NCBI GenBank assembly: GCA_028820595.1
Contig: JAPPIP010000124.1
Span: 1 to 35,216, forward strand
DNA length: 35,216 nt
Reading direction: 5' to 3'
From: Nitrososphaerota archaeon
Lineage (GTDB): Archaea; Thermoproteota; Nitrososphaeria; Nitrososphaerales; Nitrosopumilaceae
The translations under genes were made by a program, and so were the position numbers. The notes under the pieces are model-generated. The model worked only from the letters and a program-made list of their open reading frames with translations. It did not search any database and had not been told where the DNA came from. Shown here in pieces: positions 1 to 10,488 of this stretch (its first letter is position 1; every line of letters begins with the position of its first letter).

Positions 1-211
1 CACATTTTCCTAATTTTGAATGAACATATCAGTCATGCAGCTTGGTTCACACATTATAACATATGCAGCAATGCAGTTCTGCCGCTTGACAGATCCATCA
101 AGTTCCAAAACTTTTGATCGACACTACACAGTACAAACATCATAATAAAAATGCCAAAACGTATTGATGGTGCCGCGACGACCCGGAGGGATTCGGCAGG
201 GTGTACCACCG

Positions 212-340
212 GCGCAGCCTGTGGAGACGGCATTCTCCGTCATCAAGGAGAGGTTCGGCGCGGTCTCCCGCGCAAGGACACTTGCCATGCGGAAGCAGCA
301 GCCCGTCCTCAAGTGCGCCTGTTACAACCTCGTCGCCTAG
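212..340 (+). pseudogene. C-terminal remnant of a DDE transposase (IS5/IS4-like)
   Basis: Frame ending with TAG at 338-340 reads ...AQPVETAFSVIKERFGAVSRARTLAMRKQQPVLKCACYNLVA*, resembling the C-terminal 'VE..FS.IK..FG...R.R' block of DDE transposases; no upstream domain is present. Confidence 0.45.
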
Positions 341-570
341 ACTCCCCCGCCGGCAGGGCTAGTCACACCCGGCGCATGCTGCGCACAAACCGTTGGCTGC
401 AACACGAAATCCGGGATTTCCACGCGCCGGCCTCCCGGATCGGCGGGAATTCCAGCATCTCCGCACATCCAAACGCGTCAAAATGAGCATAAATCTGGGG
501 CAGAAAAGTTCGAACTGGCATCTCTGAACTGCTTGCAAATACATAAATTCGTAGAAGAAGCCGCACCTTC

Positions 571-753
571 ATGGCAACTCACGGTTCACTCACAAAGGCG
601 GGCAAGGTCCGCGGCCAGACCCCCAAGGTAGAGGGCCGCAAGATTGTCGGAACGAGCTCCAGCCTCCGCAACAAGAGCAACTTTAGGAAGCGGTTCGTTC
701 TTGGAAGATTTCCGGGCCAGAACAAGCCGGGCCAGAGAAGGCGGAGGCGCTAG
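571..753 (+). CDS. Ribosomal protein S30e
   Basis: 60 aa, MATHGSLTKAGKVRGQTPKVEGRK...NKPGQRRRRR; the HGSL.(K/R)AGKVRGQTPKV motif is characteristic. Confidence 0.93.
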   Translation: MATHGSLTKAGKVRGQTPKVEGRKIVGTSSSLRNKSNFRKRFVLGRFPGQNKPGQRRRRR

Positions 754-863
754 GCCCCTGTGCGTGGCGCGCCAAGGCGTGCCACGTCATACGGCACCGC
801 CGGGATGATTCGGATACGCCGCCGATTACGAAACAATATCTAGGAGATTGCCACAGTGAAGAA

Positions 864-1913
864 ATGCAAGGGAGCGTCGGACAGGCCGCCGGAATCGACC
901 ATCGGCGGGCGGCGCCTGTCGTCGTTCTGGCGCTGCTTGCGGCAGCCGGCGGCATTGCCGTGGCTGCATCTGTTGACGGGGGCGCGTATGCGCAACAGCA
1001 GCAAGGCGGCGAGCGCCTTGAGTTTTACACCAACAGCAAGGTGTACGCACCGGACCACAAGCTCCAGGTGTACGGCATAGGGCTTCCAGAGGAGACCCTC
1101 ATCGTGCGCCTCTTTGCGCCGGACGGTTCCATTGCAAAGTTCGATCAGATTACCACCGATCCGGACGGCGCGTTTAACTATGATCTGCTGATCTGGCCGC
1201 AGCCGTCTTCCAGCTTTTCATACGGGACGTACGCGGTGGAGGCCATCAGCACGGCACAGAACGGCGCGTCGCGCATAATAGACGTGAGATTCTCCTCGAC
1301 GTCTGATCTAGTCGACGTGCCGGTGGAGCGCTATATCAACACGCTGGTCTTTGCGCCGGAGACGGCCGCCATCAACCAGCCGTTCCGGGTGTTCGTGCAG
1401 ACCACCAGCGACGGGCTGCTCATTGGAAACGACCCGTCGGATCTATTGGAGAGCACGCACGTGCACCTGCCGTCTGGCGCATACGTGCCGCTTTCCGAAT
1501 CATTTGAGACGCTGCACCAGGGCCTGTACTTTGTAGAATACGTCCCGACAGAAGAGGGCACGCACATATTCCACGTGGTGGCCTTCAACCGCGGGACCAC
1601 GTCGCACGGCTCGGCCGCCACCAACGTACTGAGCCAGGATCTGGGCGGAATCTCAGAGCAGATAATCTCACTCAACAGGATCCTGGACGAGACCTCCGAG
1701 GAGCTCGACGTGCTAAAGTCCGAGATAGAGGGGTTCGACTCGACGCTTGACCAGGCAAGCAGCAAGATAGACGAGAGCACGGGAACCATATCCACGTCGG
1801 TGGCCTTTATAAGCGAGGCATCCTCGCAGCTCAACTCGCTCCTGTTTCCGATTATAGCCTCGATCGGGATCATCGTGGCGCTCCAGATTGCAATACTTGC
1901 ACGCCGCAGGTGA
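864..1913 (+). CDS. Secreted/membrane-anchored protein with beta-rich extracellular region and C-terminal TM helix
   Basis: 349 aa; N-terminal hydrophobic segment VVVLALLAAAGGIAVAA, coiled-coil-like region, C-terminal LFPIIASIGIIVALQIAILARRR. Confidence 0.75.
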   Translation: MQGSVGQAAGIDHRRAAPVVVLALLAAAGGIAVAASVDGGAYAQQQQGGERLEFYTNSKVYAPDHKLQVYGIGLPEETLIVRLFAPDGSIAKFDQITTDPDGAFNYDLLIWPQPSSSFSYGTYAVEAISTAQNGASRIIDVRFSSTSDLVDVPVERYINTLVFAPETAAINQPFRVFVQTTSDGLLIGNDPSDLLESTHVHLPSGAYVPLSESFETLHQGLYFVEYVPTEEGTHIFHVVAFNRGTTSHGSAATNVLSQDLGGISEQIISLNRILDETSEELDVLKSEIEGFDSTLDQASSKIDESTGTISTSVAFISEASSQLNSLLFPIIASIGIIVALQIAILARRR

Positions 1914-1928
1914 CAGCTCACGGTTATA

Positions 1929-4900
1929 ATGCCCGGGGGCGTTATCGTCCGTATGACTGCAAGAGACTACCGCGCGGGCGCCGCGGCAGCCTGCGCCGCC
2001 GTGGCCGTGCTGGCGGTGATGTCGGGTGCGGTGGCAGCGGCGGGGGCAGTACCAGGACTGATGCAGGGTCTGGGGCCCCTTGGCGCATACGATCCGTGGG
2101 CGGCGTACGGGACGGGCCCGGCCGCCGGCTCGGCCCTTGCCGCATCCCCCGCGTACGACGCGTCCCCATACAAGACGGCCGCCGCATCGTCCCCGGCGCC
2201 GCCATGGGCTCCGTCCTGGAGCATATTCTCAGAGGAGCCACCCGGGTGGCTTTGGCAAGGTTCGGACGCCGTGGGAACCTCCGCATATCGCGGGACTTAC
2301 GACTCTGCAATTATCAGGTTTGTCCCCGGATCCCTTGATGACAGCGCCGGCGGAAGCTGGGCGGACGGGGACAGCCGCCGCTACCTGGTCTTTGGCGACG
2401 GAAGCTGGGCGGATCGCGGCAATGCAGCGTCATCCGCATCACCGTTGGCACACTCAGCGCCATCATCGCCGTCCCCCGCCCAACCCCGCACGCTTCAGGA
2501 CGGTGCGGTCCAGCGGCCCGGCGGCGGATTTTTCACGACTGCCACACTGCACCCCGAGTCCGCATCCGATCTCTCCTCAAGGGGGTTCGTGGTAATCCCC
2601 GACAGGCCGCTTGACTTGCACGCGCCGCCCGCCGCCCCGGCAGGTTATACCACAGGTATGCCAGGCCTCAAGGAAGCCCCGCACCTACACGTTACGTCCG
2701 GCTCCGGCGGATCCGGCAGCGGGGACGCAACTGGCATGCTCGACATAGTGGGACTGGGAGCCGGCGGAGTGGATGGCGTCGGCATCGCCGAGAAATACGG
2801 AGCCACGGGCAGCGGCGTTACCATCGCCATCGTGGATACGGGCGTGGACTTTTCAAACCCCGACATTCAGCACGCGCTTGCAAGGGATCCCGCCACAAAC
2901 CATCCCGTCATGCTCGATCCCGACGGGCAGGGCATAGTCATAACCAACAGCACGTTTTATGCGAGCATATCGGACAGCGGCACGATCAGGAGCCATGCAG
3001 GGGAAGTTCCGGAGGGGTTTGACTCTGTCGTGTACGTGGCCGAAGATGGCGGCGTCTATCTGGATATAGAACAGGGCGGCGGGGGAACCACCATACCGGT
3101 GTACAACTCGCTCTACCCGCAGATCGGAAGCGCCCCCGTACTGAACGGGACGCTTGAGCACGACATGCGGATAGGACTCGACGACAGGGACTACATACGC
3201 TCGCAGAGCGGTGCGTACAGGCTGGGCGCGATATTCCAGATGGGCGCGCCGGGACTCGGGGACGGGCAGCCTGCCAAGATCCAGGTGGTGCCGGTTTTGG
3301 TGGTCGACTCCTCCCGGCCGGGCGTGTATGACACCATAATACCGGACATGAGCACCTCGTGGCAGGACTATACCCGCGGGCAGGACGCCCCAGAACTGGA
3401 CTTTGACTTTACAGACGAGCGCCCCATCGTACTTGGAAGCGGCGGGGAGTTTCTCTCGTACGACTCAGACGGGGACGGGACGGACGATTATACGGCAGGG
3501 ACGGCCGGGGCGAGGGTGCTGGACGTATTTGCCGTAATGAACAACACGCTGACGTCACACCAGAACGAGGCGCTCGGGGCGGTCAACGGGACGCTGCTTC
3601 CGGGACTCGACCCCGACGGCCGGTTCTTTGGCGTGATGAGCGACTACGAGGGGCACGGCACGGCGAGCTCCGCCACGATCGTGTCGGCGGGCAAGATGGC
3701 GTACGACATCTACAACGACACGAGCAGCTACGTCATAGGGGGCGTGGCGCCAGACGCGCGCATACTCCCGATAAAGGCGCTCTGGCTGGGGGACGCGCTG
3801 TACGGCTGGCTCTGGGCCGCCGGCTTTGACAACGAGGGCTCCGCGTGGTCGTACTCCGGGGCCCCGCGGGCCGACATCATATCGAACAGCTGGGGCGTCT
3901 CGGCGTTTCCAAACGTGGGCGCCGCGCCGGGCCATGACATGCTCTCCCTCGTAGTCGACATGCTTTCCGTGCCGCGCTCCTTTGATGACAGCTATCCCGG
4001 GGTGGTCGTCGTGTCTAGCGCCGGCAACTCGGGTCACGGGTACGGGACGCTCGGGACGCCGGGCGCGTCCTCCTTTGGGATATCTGCAGGAGCCAGTACG
4101 AACAACGTCTTTGTGGGGTACGGTCCCTTCAAGGACCAGCCGAGGTTTGGAGGCAGCGGCGGTGGCGGCGGCGAAGATAACGGCACCGGTACGACCGACC
4201 CCGCCCCGCGCTCGCACCACCGCGGACACGTGGTAGACTTTAGCGGCCGGGGCCCCGGCATAATCGGAGACGTCAGACCCGACATGGTCAGCGTTGGTGC
4301 GTACGGCTTCGTGCCCCGCAGCATGATGGGCGCGTCCCAGAATGCAGACACGCGTGACCCGTTCACGCTGTTCGGGGGGACCAGCATGGCTGGGCCCGCG
4401 ATAGCGGGCGCGGCGGCCGTGGTCATGAGCGAGATGACGGAGAGCCAGATCGATTACGACCCGTTTGTGATAAAGAACATCCTGATGTCCACCGCGCGCG
4501 ACATGGGCAACGATCCGTTCGTGCAGGGCGCGGGCCTCGCCGACGCGGGGGCCGCCCTAAGGTTCGTCCACAAAGAGGGCGGGATCTTTGTGGTGCACAA
4601 TGACGACTCCTATCAGAATATACGCGGCATGCTCCGGCCGGCGATATCGTCCGCAAACATCACGGACACGGGGATAGGCAAGTTCGACCTTCCCGACCGC
4701 GACATACCCATGACCGCGTGGTTTGCGGGCCACCTGCAGCCCGGCTCGAGGTCCACGGCCACGTTCACAATCGAGAATCCGGGGCCCGATGCAGTCGACG
4801 TGTCCATATCGCCGCAGAAGATGTCGCTTGTGAGTCACGCAAGTCTCAACGGCACCACCGTACCGCGGCAACAGGATCCCGTACTCAACGATACCGACGC

Positions 4901-6602
4901 GTACATTCCAAACTACGTGAGGCTCGCCGACGTGCGCCCCGACGAGGGCCTTGCGGGCCTGTTCGGCGATGGAAGGACGATTCCTGCCGACGCGTCGCTG
5001 CTTGTACTCAGCGTCAACTTTGCATTCTCCGATTTCATGAACATGTCCGCCGACGTGTACGCCGATGACATAGGGATAGCCTCCCTGTACCTGTACGACT
5101 GGGTTGACAGAGACGGGGATCTGGAGATAACGAGTGACGAACTTCTGCTTGTGACGCGGGGCGGCTCGTGGGGTACGACGCAGGAGATCCGAGTGTCGGA
5201 TCCTGCCGACAAGTTTGAGGGCGTTCCGATGGCCGGAATATATCCGGTGCCGCTCAGATACTCCTACTGGGTGGGGCCCAACGGCGCCAACGCGACGGCG
5301 CTGGACTATACGGTGTCTGCAAGCTATTACGCGAGGGAGAAGTGGGAGGACGTCTGGCCGGCGCTGCCCTCGGTATCCGTCCCGCCGCAGGACTCAAGGC
5401 AGGTTGACGTCACGCTGATCATACCCGACGATGCAGGCGCGGGCATACACCACGGGTTCGTCGCCTTTGAGGGCGATCACCATGCTGCAAACGTGCCGGT
5501 GTCGTTTGCAGTAACGCCTGTCATACAGGATGCGGGCTCCCGGATCGTCTTTGGCGGCGGAGGCGCCCTGGCAAACGCGTCAGGATCCGGGACGGCGGAG
5601 GCATCCCCGCCATACCCGGACGTCACGTACTCCAACGGCCATACGAGGGGCGCCTTTGACATGGTGGGGCGCTACATGGCCGGGGACTGGCGGCACCACC
5701 ACTTTGAGGTTGCAGACCCGGCCATAAGCGCGGCCTCGGTCAGGATATCCTGGGTGTCGGAAGACACGAGCGTGTCTGCATTCGTGGCCGATCCCGCGGG
5801 CCGCATAATCCAGACAAACGTCCCGTCCGGCGTCTTCGGGCACTTTCTCGACTGGCCGTCAGTCGACTGGCTTGGCCGCACGCCGTTCAGCGAGGGCGGG
5901 GGGTTCTATCCCGTATCCGGTGGCACGGAGGGCGCAACGTCCACGTTCATGACGGTTCCAATCAATGGCACCGGGACGTACGCCATAATGACCCACACGA
6001 CCCTGTACGGGGGAGACTCGGTCACAGAACCCGTAGGCATAGAGGTCAGATTCTATGGCGGTGGTGTGGGTGATGAGGGTGATAGATATAGCGACAACGG
6101 CGCAAGGCACAATACCGGCAGCTCCGGGCCTGGCACGGGCGCCGGCCCGATGGATCCCGCCGACGGCGCAGACAGCGGCGATAACTATAGTCACGATCCT
6201 GATGCTGCGCAGAAAGACACAACTAAGGACGGGGCGGCCACGGACGGTGGGGCGGCACCCGCACCGGCATCCCCGCCCGAATCTGCTGCCCACGACACTC
6301 AACTGCCTGCTGCAGACGACATAAGCCAGCCTGCTGCAGGCTCATTGTCTGCAGTAACCGCCAGAGAGGCCGGCCCCGGGTTTGGTACGGGCGCCGTAGC
6401 TGGTTTGGTGGCGGGCGCCGCCATAACGGCCGCGGTTTTCATAGTGATCAAAAGAACCGGGCCGGCATCAGTGAGGCCAGCGCCGCCTAATGCTGATGTT
6501 GCCGGCGCAGTGCATGGCAATGGCAATGACAGCCGCCGCAGTGGCCACACCGGCGGCGACGGCGACGGCGACAACAAGAACGCCAGATACGGCGCGCTCT
6601 GA
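1929..6602 (+). CDS. Large secreted subtilisin-like (S8) serine protease with C-terminal TM anchor
   Basis: 1557 aa; catalytic motifs VDTGVDFSNPD, GHGTASSATI, GGTSMAGPAIAGAAAVV; N-terminal hydrophobic segment and C-terminal AVAGLVAGAAITAAVFIVIKR. Confidence 0.93.
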   Translation: MPGGVIVRMTARDYRAGAAAACAAVAVLAVMSGAVAAAGAVPGLMQGLGPLGAYDPWAAYGTGPAAGSALAASPAYDASPYKTAAASSPAPPWAPSWSIFSEEPPGWLWQGSDAVGTSAYRGTYDSAIIRFVPGSLDDSAGGSWADGDSRRYLVFGDGSWADRGNAASSASPLAHSAPSSPSPAQPRTLQDGAVQRPGGGFFTTATLHPESASDLSSRGFVVIPDRPLDLHAPPAAPAGYTTGMPGLKEAPHLHVTSGSGGSGSGDATGMLDIVGLGAGGVDGVGIAEKYGATGSGVTIAIVDTGVDFSNPDIQHALARDPATNHPVMLDPDGQGIVITNSTFYASISDSGTIRSHAGEVPEGFDSVVYVAEDGGVYLDIEQGGGGTTIPVYNSLYPQIGSAPVLNGTLEHDMRIGLDDRDYIRSQSGAYRLGAIFQMGAPGLGDGQPAKIQVVPVLVVDSSRPGVYDTIIPDMSTSWQDYTRGQDAPELDFDFTDERPIVLGSGGEFLSYDSDGDGTDDYTAGTAGARVLDVFAVMNNTLTSHQNEALGAVNGTLLPGLDPDGRFFGVMSDYEGHGTASSATIVSAGKMAYDIYNDTSSYVIGGVAPDARILPIKALWLGDALYGWLWAAGFDNEGSAWSYSGAPRADIISNSWGVSAFPNVGAAPGHDMLSLVVDMLSVPRSFDDSYPGVVVVSSAGNSGHGYGTLGTPGASSFGISAGASTNNVFVGYGPFKDQPRFGGSGGGGGEDNGTGTTDPAPRSHHRGHVVDFSGRGPGIIGDVRPDMVSVGAYGFVPRSMMGASQNADTRDPFTLFGGTSMAGPAIAGAAAVVMSEMTESQIDYDPFVIKNILMSTARDMGNDPFVQGAGLADAGAALRFVHKEGGIFVVHNDDSYQNIRGMLRPAISSANITDTGIGKFDLPDRDIPMTAWFAGHLQPGSRSTATFTIENPGPDAVDVSISPQKMSLVSHASLNGTTVPRQQDPVLNDTDAYIPNYVRLADVRPDEGLAGLFGDGRTIPADASLLVLSVNFAFSDFMNMSADVYADDIGIASLYLYDWVDRDGDLEITSDELLLVTRGGSWGTTQEIRVSDPADKFEGVPMAGIYPVPLRYSYWVGPNGANATALDYTVSASYYAREKWEDVWPALPSVSVPPQDSRQVDVTLIIPDDAGAGIHHGFVAFEGDHHAANVPVSFAVTPVIQDAGSRIVFGGGGALANASGSGTAEASPPYPDVTYSNGHTRGAFDMVGRYMAGDWRHHHFEVADPAISAASVRISWVSEDTSVSAFVADPAGRIIQTNVPSGVFGHFLDWPSVDWLGRTPFSEGGGFYPVSGGTEGATSTFMTVPINGTGTYAIMTHTTLYGGDSVTEPVGIEVRFYGGGVGDEGDRYSDNGARHNTGSSGPGTGAGPMDPADGADSGDNYSHDPDAAQKDTTKDGAATDGGAAPAPASPPESAAHDTQLPAADDISQPAAGSLSAVTAREAGPGFGTGAVAGLVAGAAITAAVFIVIKRTGPASVRPAPPNADVAGAVHGNGNDSRRSGHTGGDGDGDNKNARYGAL

Positions 6603-6630
6603 TCCGGGTTCCGGGTGCGCGCCAATCCGC

Positions 6631-7362
6631 TTAGTTTGTCTTGATTCTCACAGCGTCTTGGCTCTCACATACCGCATAATTGCGCAGCACCGTGTCAATG
6701 CAGTAATGCGCCGAATCCGGCGAGATTTTTCGCCGCACCGCCGAATCCCTGGTATGCCCGAATATCTGTCTCGTGTGCGGTATGTCCACAAACTCGCCAT
6801 AGTCGCACCATATCAGGCCGCCCACGCTGTTGGGCCCGCCCCTGCTGCGCCCGGCCTCCAAAAACGGGTGCGGGACGCTCACGTCCGACGCCCCGGCAAG
6901 ATCCTCTGCTGCGCGGCAGAGGACATCCTGCACAGTCTCCGATTCGGTCCTGCGCTGCTGCACGTACAACTTGTTTGAGAATCCGGCATGAGTGCACAGC
7001 CACCCGGTACCCGCCGCCCCTATCCAGTAATAGAGGCGCAGCTTGGCCCAGTCTATCCCGTACGAGTCGATGACGCGCCGCTTGGCATCCGAGTACCCGC
7101 TGCACCTGTAATCTGCATTGCCCGTCATATAGTGCAGGTCGTGGTTCCCAAGCAGGTGTATCCTGCCGCCCTCCTCACCGTCGTACTCTAGAGAGCGCGC
7201 GAGCCACCCTGCGGTCCGTTCCGCCATCTCCGGACCGTCGCCAAAGTCGTCAAAATAGTCGCCCAGAAATACAGTCAGGTCAGGGCGCTCCCGGCTTATT
7301 ATCTCCTCTGCCGTCTGATACCGGTGGTGTATGTCCGGTATGACGAGGGTCTTTTTCCCCAT
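6631..7362 (-). CDS. Calcineurin-like metallophosphoesterase
   Basis: ORF 6631..7380; likely start MGKKTLVIPDIHHRY; motifs PDIH, GDYFDDFG, LLGNHDLHY, CTHAG, FGHT. Confidence 0.85.
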   Translation of the reverse strand: MGKKTLVIPDIHHRYQTAEEIISRERPDLTVFLGDYFDDFGDGPEMAERTAGWLARSLEYDGEEGGRIHLLGNHDLHYMTGNADYRCSGYSDAKRRVIDSYGIDWAKLRLYYWIGAAGTGWLCTHAGFSNKLYVQQRRTESETVQDVLCRAAEDLAGASDVSVPHPFLEAGRSRGGPNSVGGLIWCDYGEFVDIPHTRQIFGHTRDSAVRRKISPDSAHYCIDTVLRNYAVCESQDAVRIKTN

Positions 7363-7519
7363 GGCGTGCCTGCGGCACATGGGCTAATACCTGTTTGCCG
7401 CATCCCGTGCGGCAGTACCCCGGGATCAGCGCGTACTGCCGATACACCGCCGCATGGAAATGCGACGGTTCTAGTACCGTACCCATCAAATAGATATCTT
7501 TATTATACCGTACTTTTTT

Positions 7520-8770
7520 ATGCCACATATGGAGGACATGAAACTCAGCAGCTTGGAGGGCGTCGGCCCAGTTACAACACGCAAGCTGTCTGATGCGGGA
7601 ATCCACAACGTCATGGATCTCATAGTCCGCGGCCCCGTCGAAATCTCGGAGATAACCGGGATGGAGAAGGACACCGCAGAGAAGATCGTCAACAAGGCCA
7701 GGCAGCACCTGGTCGACGGCGGCAAGCTGGCCGGGGACTTTGTGAGCGCAAGCGAGATCTACGATAACAGGCAGAAGATCGGGCGTATTACGACCGGTAC
7801 CGACTGCCTCGACTCCCTCTTTGGCGGAGGACTTGAAACCCAGGCACTTACCGAGGTGTACGGCGAGTTTGGATGCGGCAAGACGCAGTTCGCCCACACC
7901 ATGTCGGTGATGGTCCAGAGATCCAAGGAGGAGGGGGGACTCGAGGGCGGTGTTCTGTACATAGACACGGAGAACACGTTTAGGCCCGAGAGGATCGTCT
8001 CGATTGCAAAGGCCCACGGCATGGATCCCCTGCAGGTTCTGCAGAACATTACCGTGGCGCGCGCGCACAGCAGCTCGCACCAGACGCTGATTCTGGAGAG
8101 CGCGGGTCCGGTAATCGAGGCAAACAACATCAAACTGATTGTTGCAGACTCGGCAGTCGGGCTGTTCCGTTCCGAATACCTCGGACGCGGGACCCTATCA
8201 AACAGGCAGCAGAAGATCAACCATTTCGTACACCTGCTGTCCCGCTATGCAGAGATCTACAACTGCGCCGCAATTGCAACCAACCAGGTCATGGCATCCC
8301 CGGACGTCTTCTTCGGGGATCCGACCCGGCCCATAGGCGGAAACGTAGTCGCCCATACGAGCACCTACCGGATCTACTTTAAAAAGGCCGGCAAGAAGCG
8401 GATCGCCCGCATGGTCGACAGCCCGCACCATCCAGAGGAGGAGGTACTCTTCGCCCTGGGCGAGGCAGGCGTAATGGACCTCGAGGATGCAGAGGCCGCG
8501 GCCAAGACAAGAAAGACAAAGTCTGCTACCACCGCGGCCGTGGCGACCACCGCGGCAGTGGCAAAACCCGAGGATGCGGCGCCTGCCGATCCCAAGGCAC
8601 CCTCTCCTGCTGCCGCCTCCAAGGCCAAGGCTGCCCCCGCCAGAAAGGCAAAATCTGCAAAGACCGCAGACGATGCCGCCCCGGCAACGGAGTCCGCAAC
8701 GGACGCCCCGGAGGCGGCCGACCTTGACGAGGAGATAGACCTCACAGATGTAGAGCTCTCCGACGAGTAG
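7520..8770 (+). CDS. radA: DNA repair and recombination protein RadA with extended Ala/Lys-rich C-terminal tail
   Basis: HhH domain (LEGVGPVTTRKLSDAGI), Walker A GEFGCGKTQ, LIVADSAVGLFRSEYLGRGTLSNRQQKI, ATNQVMASPD..F; ~80-aa low-complexity tail ending in an acidic segment. Confidence 0.96.
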   Translation: MPHMEDMKLSSLEGVGPVTTRKLSDAGIHNVMDLIVRGPVEISEITGMEKDTAEKIVNKARQHLVDGGKLAGDFVSASEIYDNRQKIGRITTGTDCLDSLFGGGLETQALTEVYGEFGCGKTQFAHTMSVMVQRSKEEGGLEGGVLYIDTENTFRPERIVSIAKAHGMDPLQVLQNITVARAHSSSHQTLILESAGPVIEANNIKLIVADSAVGLFRSEYLGRGTLSNRQQKINHFVHLLSRYAEIYNCAAIATNQVMASPDVFFGDPTRPIGGNVVAHTSTYRIYFKKAGKKRIARMVDSPHHPEEEVLFALGEAGVMDLEDAEAAAKTRKTKSATTAAVATTAAVAKPEDAAPADPKAPSPAAASKAKAAPARKAKSAKTADDAAPATESATDAPEAADLDEEIDLTDVELSDE

Positions 8771-8994
8771 CTTCTATTCCTTTTTTTTCTTTTCTTCAAA
8801 GACGCGGAAACCGCCGTCCGCGCCAGGACAGGCCCGGCGAGCTGCCGCCTTCTTGCACGGCGGCCTGGGGGCGGCCCGAGACCATACCCGTAACACTGCT
8901 GTCAGGCAATGGAAACCGGCGGAGCCTGCGACAACTGCCGGCGCGAGGGCCTGCAGGTATACTAGATTAAATAGGGTTCCGAGCCCGCCCCTGC

Positions 8995-9297
8995 ATGGCA
9001 ACCAAAAAGTCGCACGGCCGCTCCCACGGGTTCAGGCACAAGTCCCGCTCCGTCATGAAGAAAAGGGCGCCCCGCGGCGTGTCATTTCTGTTGCGCGAAT
9101 ACCAGACGGGACAGCAGGCGCTCGTCATAATAGACCCGCGGCAGCACAAGGGGCTCCCACACAGGAGATACCACGGCAAGGTCGGGGTCGTAACTGAGGT
9201 GGGCCGGAGGGCCATAACGCTTGACGTAAAGCTTGGGAACAAGACCAAAACCTTAATCACTAGGCTGGATCACATAAAGCCGTTCGGTGTGTCGTAA
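8995..9297 (+). CDS. Ribosomal protein L21e
   Basis: 100 aa; HGFRHKSRSVMKK..., DPRQHKGLPHRRYHGKVGVVTEVGRRAI. Confidence 0.93.
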   Translation: MATKKSHGRSHGFRHKSRSVMKKRAPRGVSFLLREYQTGQQALVIIDPRQHKGLPHRRYHGKVGVVTEVGRRAITLDVKLGNKTKTLITRLDHIKPFGVS

Positions 9298-9626
9298 TGG
9301 AAGAGGTACAGGACAGGCAATCCATCTCGCTTGCAGAGGTAAAGGAGATACTCGGCAAGGTTGAGCCGGAGGACATGGACCAGATACAGCGCTGGACGTT
9401 TGACTATGTCTCAAAATTTGCCACTACGGACTCCAAGAATGCGGCGGAGATGAAGAAACTCCTCATCAAGGACTGCAGCCTCACGGAGGACGAGGCAGTT
9501 GAGATTGTGAACATCAAGCCCACCAGCATGGCCGAGCTGCGCTCATTTACGTTCGGATGGAAAAAGCTCATACTTGCAGAGACCTTGGAGAAGATGCTCA
9601 AGATAGTACGAGAGCGCTCCTCCTAG
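9297..9626 (+). CDS. rpoF: DNA-directed RNA polymerase subunit Rpo4 (RpoF/Rpb4-like)
   Basis: 109 aa; SLAEVKEIL...RWTFDYVSKFA...EAVEIVNIKPTSMAELRSF; the archaeal L21e-Rpo4-DUF655-KsgA order supports the call. ATG overlaps the preceding stop. Confidence 0.85.
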   Translation: MEEVQDRQSISLAEVKEILGKVEPEDMDQIQRWTFDYVSKFATTDSKNAAEMKKLLIKDCSLTEDEAVEIVNIKPTSMAELRSFTFGWKKLILAETLEKMLKIVRERSS

Positions 9627-9752
9627 TCCGGGTATGATGACGGTGATTATAGCATGATTGCGTGCCGGCGGCAACAATAACCGTGGCGGTGGCGGCAGTA
9701 GTTGGTGAAAAGGATTGCGTCAGCTGCTTTCTAATCTGGGGGCAGGTTCGCG

Positions 9753-10322
9753 TTGAACACCGACCCGCCAAAGACAAGAACGTACGAGGAGTATGCGTAC
9801 GTACTTGGCCCCACGCGCCGCGGCCGCTCATCCGTCGTCAGGGGCAAGGAGGGCACGATAGTAACGGCAGTGGGCGAGAACAAGCTCACGCTGCTGGAGC
9901 TGCTTGGCGTGCCGGGATCCGGGTTTGCAAACGGAGAGAGGCTCCGCATCGGCAAGACCGGCAGGACAAAGGTGGCATCGGTTCTGGGAAAGATCTCATA
10001 CGAGATGCTGTCAGAGTCCGCCAAGAACGAACTGCAGGGGGTGATAACCACGATCGTGACAAACAACGAGCAGAAATTTGTATCGTACCTCAACAATGCC
10101 GGCCCGATAACCCCCCGCGTGCATGCGCTGGAGCTGATACCCGGCATAGGCAAGACATACATGAACGCGATGCTTGACGAGCGGGAGCGCCAACGGTTCG
10201 AGAGCTATGCGGACCTGCAGGAGCGGGTGGGCCTCAGCGACCCTGTCGGGCACATAGCCGAGCGCATAGTGTCTGAGATGAGCGGCCGGAGCCGGCGAGT
10301 CAACATATTTGTAAAGAGGTAG
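9753..10322 (+). CDS. DUF655 family RNA-binding-like protein, TTG start
   Basis: 189 aa; EEYAYVLGP, HALELIPGIGKTYMNAMLDER, VNIFVKR; conserved synteny upstream of ksgA. Confidence 0.85.
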   Translation: MNTDPPKTRTYEEYAYVLGPTRRGRSSVVRGKEGTIVTAVGENKLTLLELLGVPGSGFANGERLRIGKTGRTKVASVLGKISYEMLSESAKNELQGVITTIVTNNEQKFVSYLNNAGPITPRVHALELIPGIGKTYMNAMLDERERQRFESYADLQERVGLSDPVGHIAERIVSEMSGRSRRVNIFVKR

Positions 10323-10488
10323 GCGCCCGGAAATGACGCCGACTGCAGCCACGACCGCCGCATTGCACGGTTCCCACACAAATCAGCCCCCCAATAGTCA
10401 GGGCACGTACCCCGGGCGAAGGGCAGGACCGGGCGGTCCCGTCAGCGGCACGAGGGGCGGCAGTGACGGCAGCGGTCGCCCCGACATG

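Noticed and set aside
3555-4229. 224-aa antisense ORF inside the subtilase gene
   Set aside because: Arg/Val/Ala-rich antisense of the catalytic domain; no independent motif.
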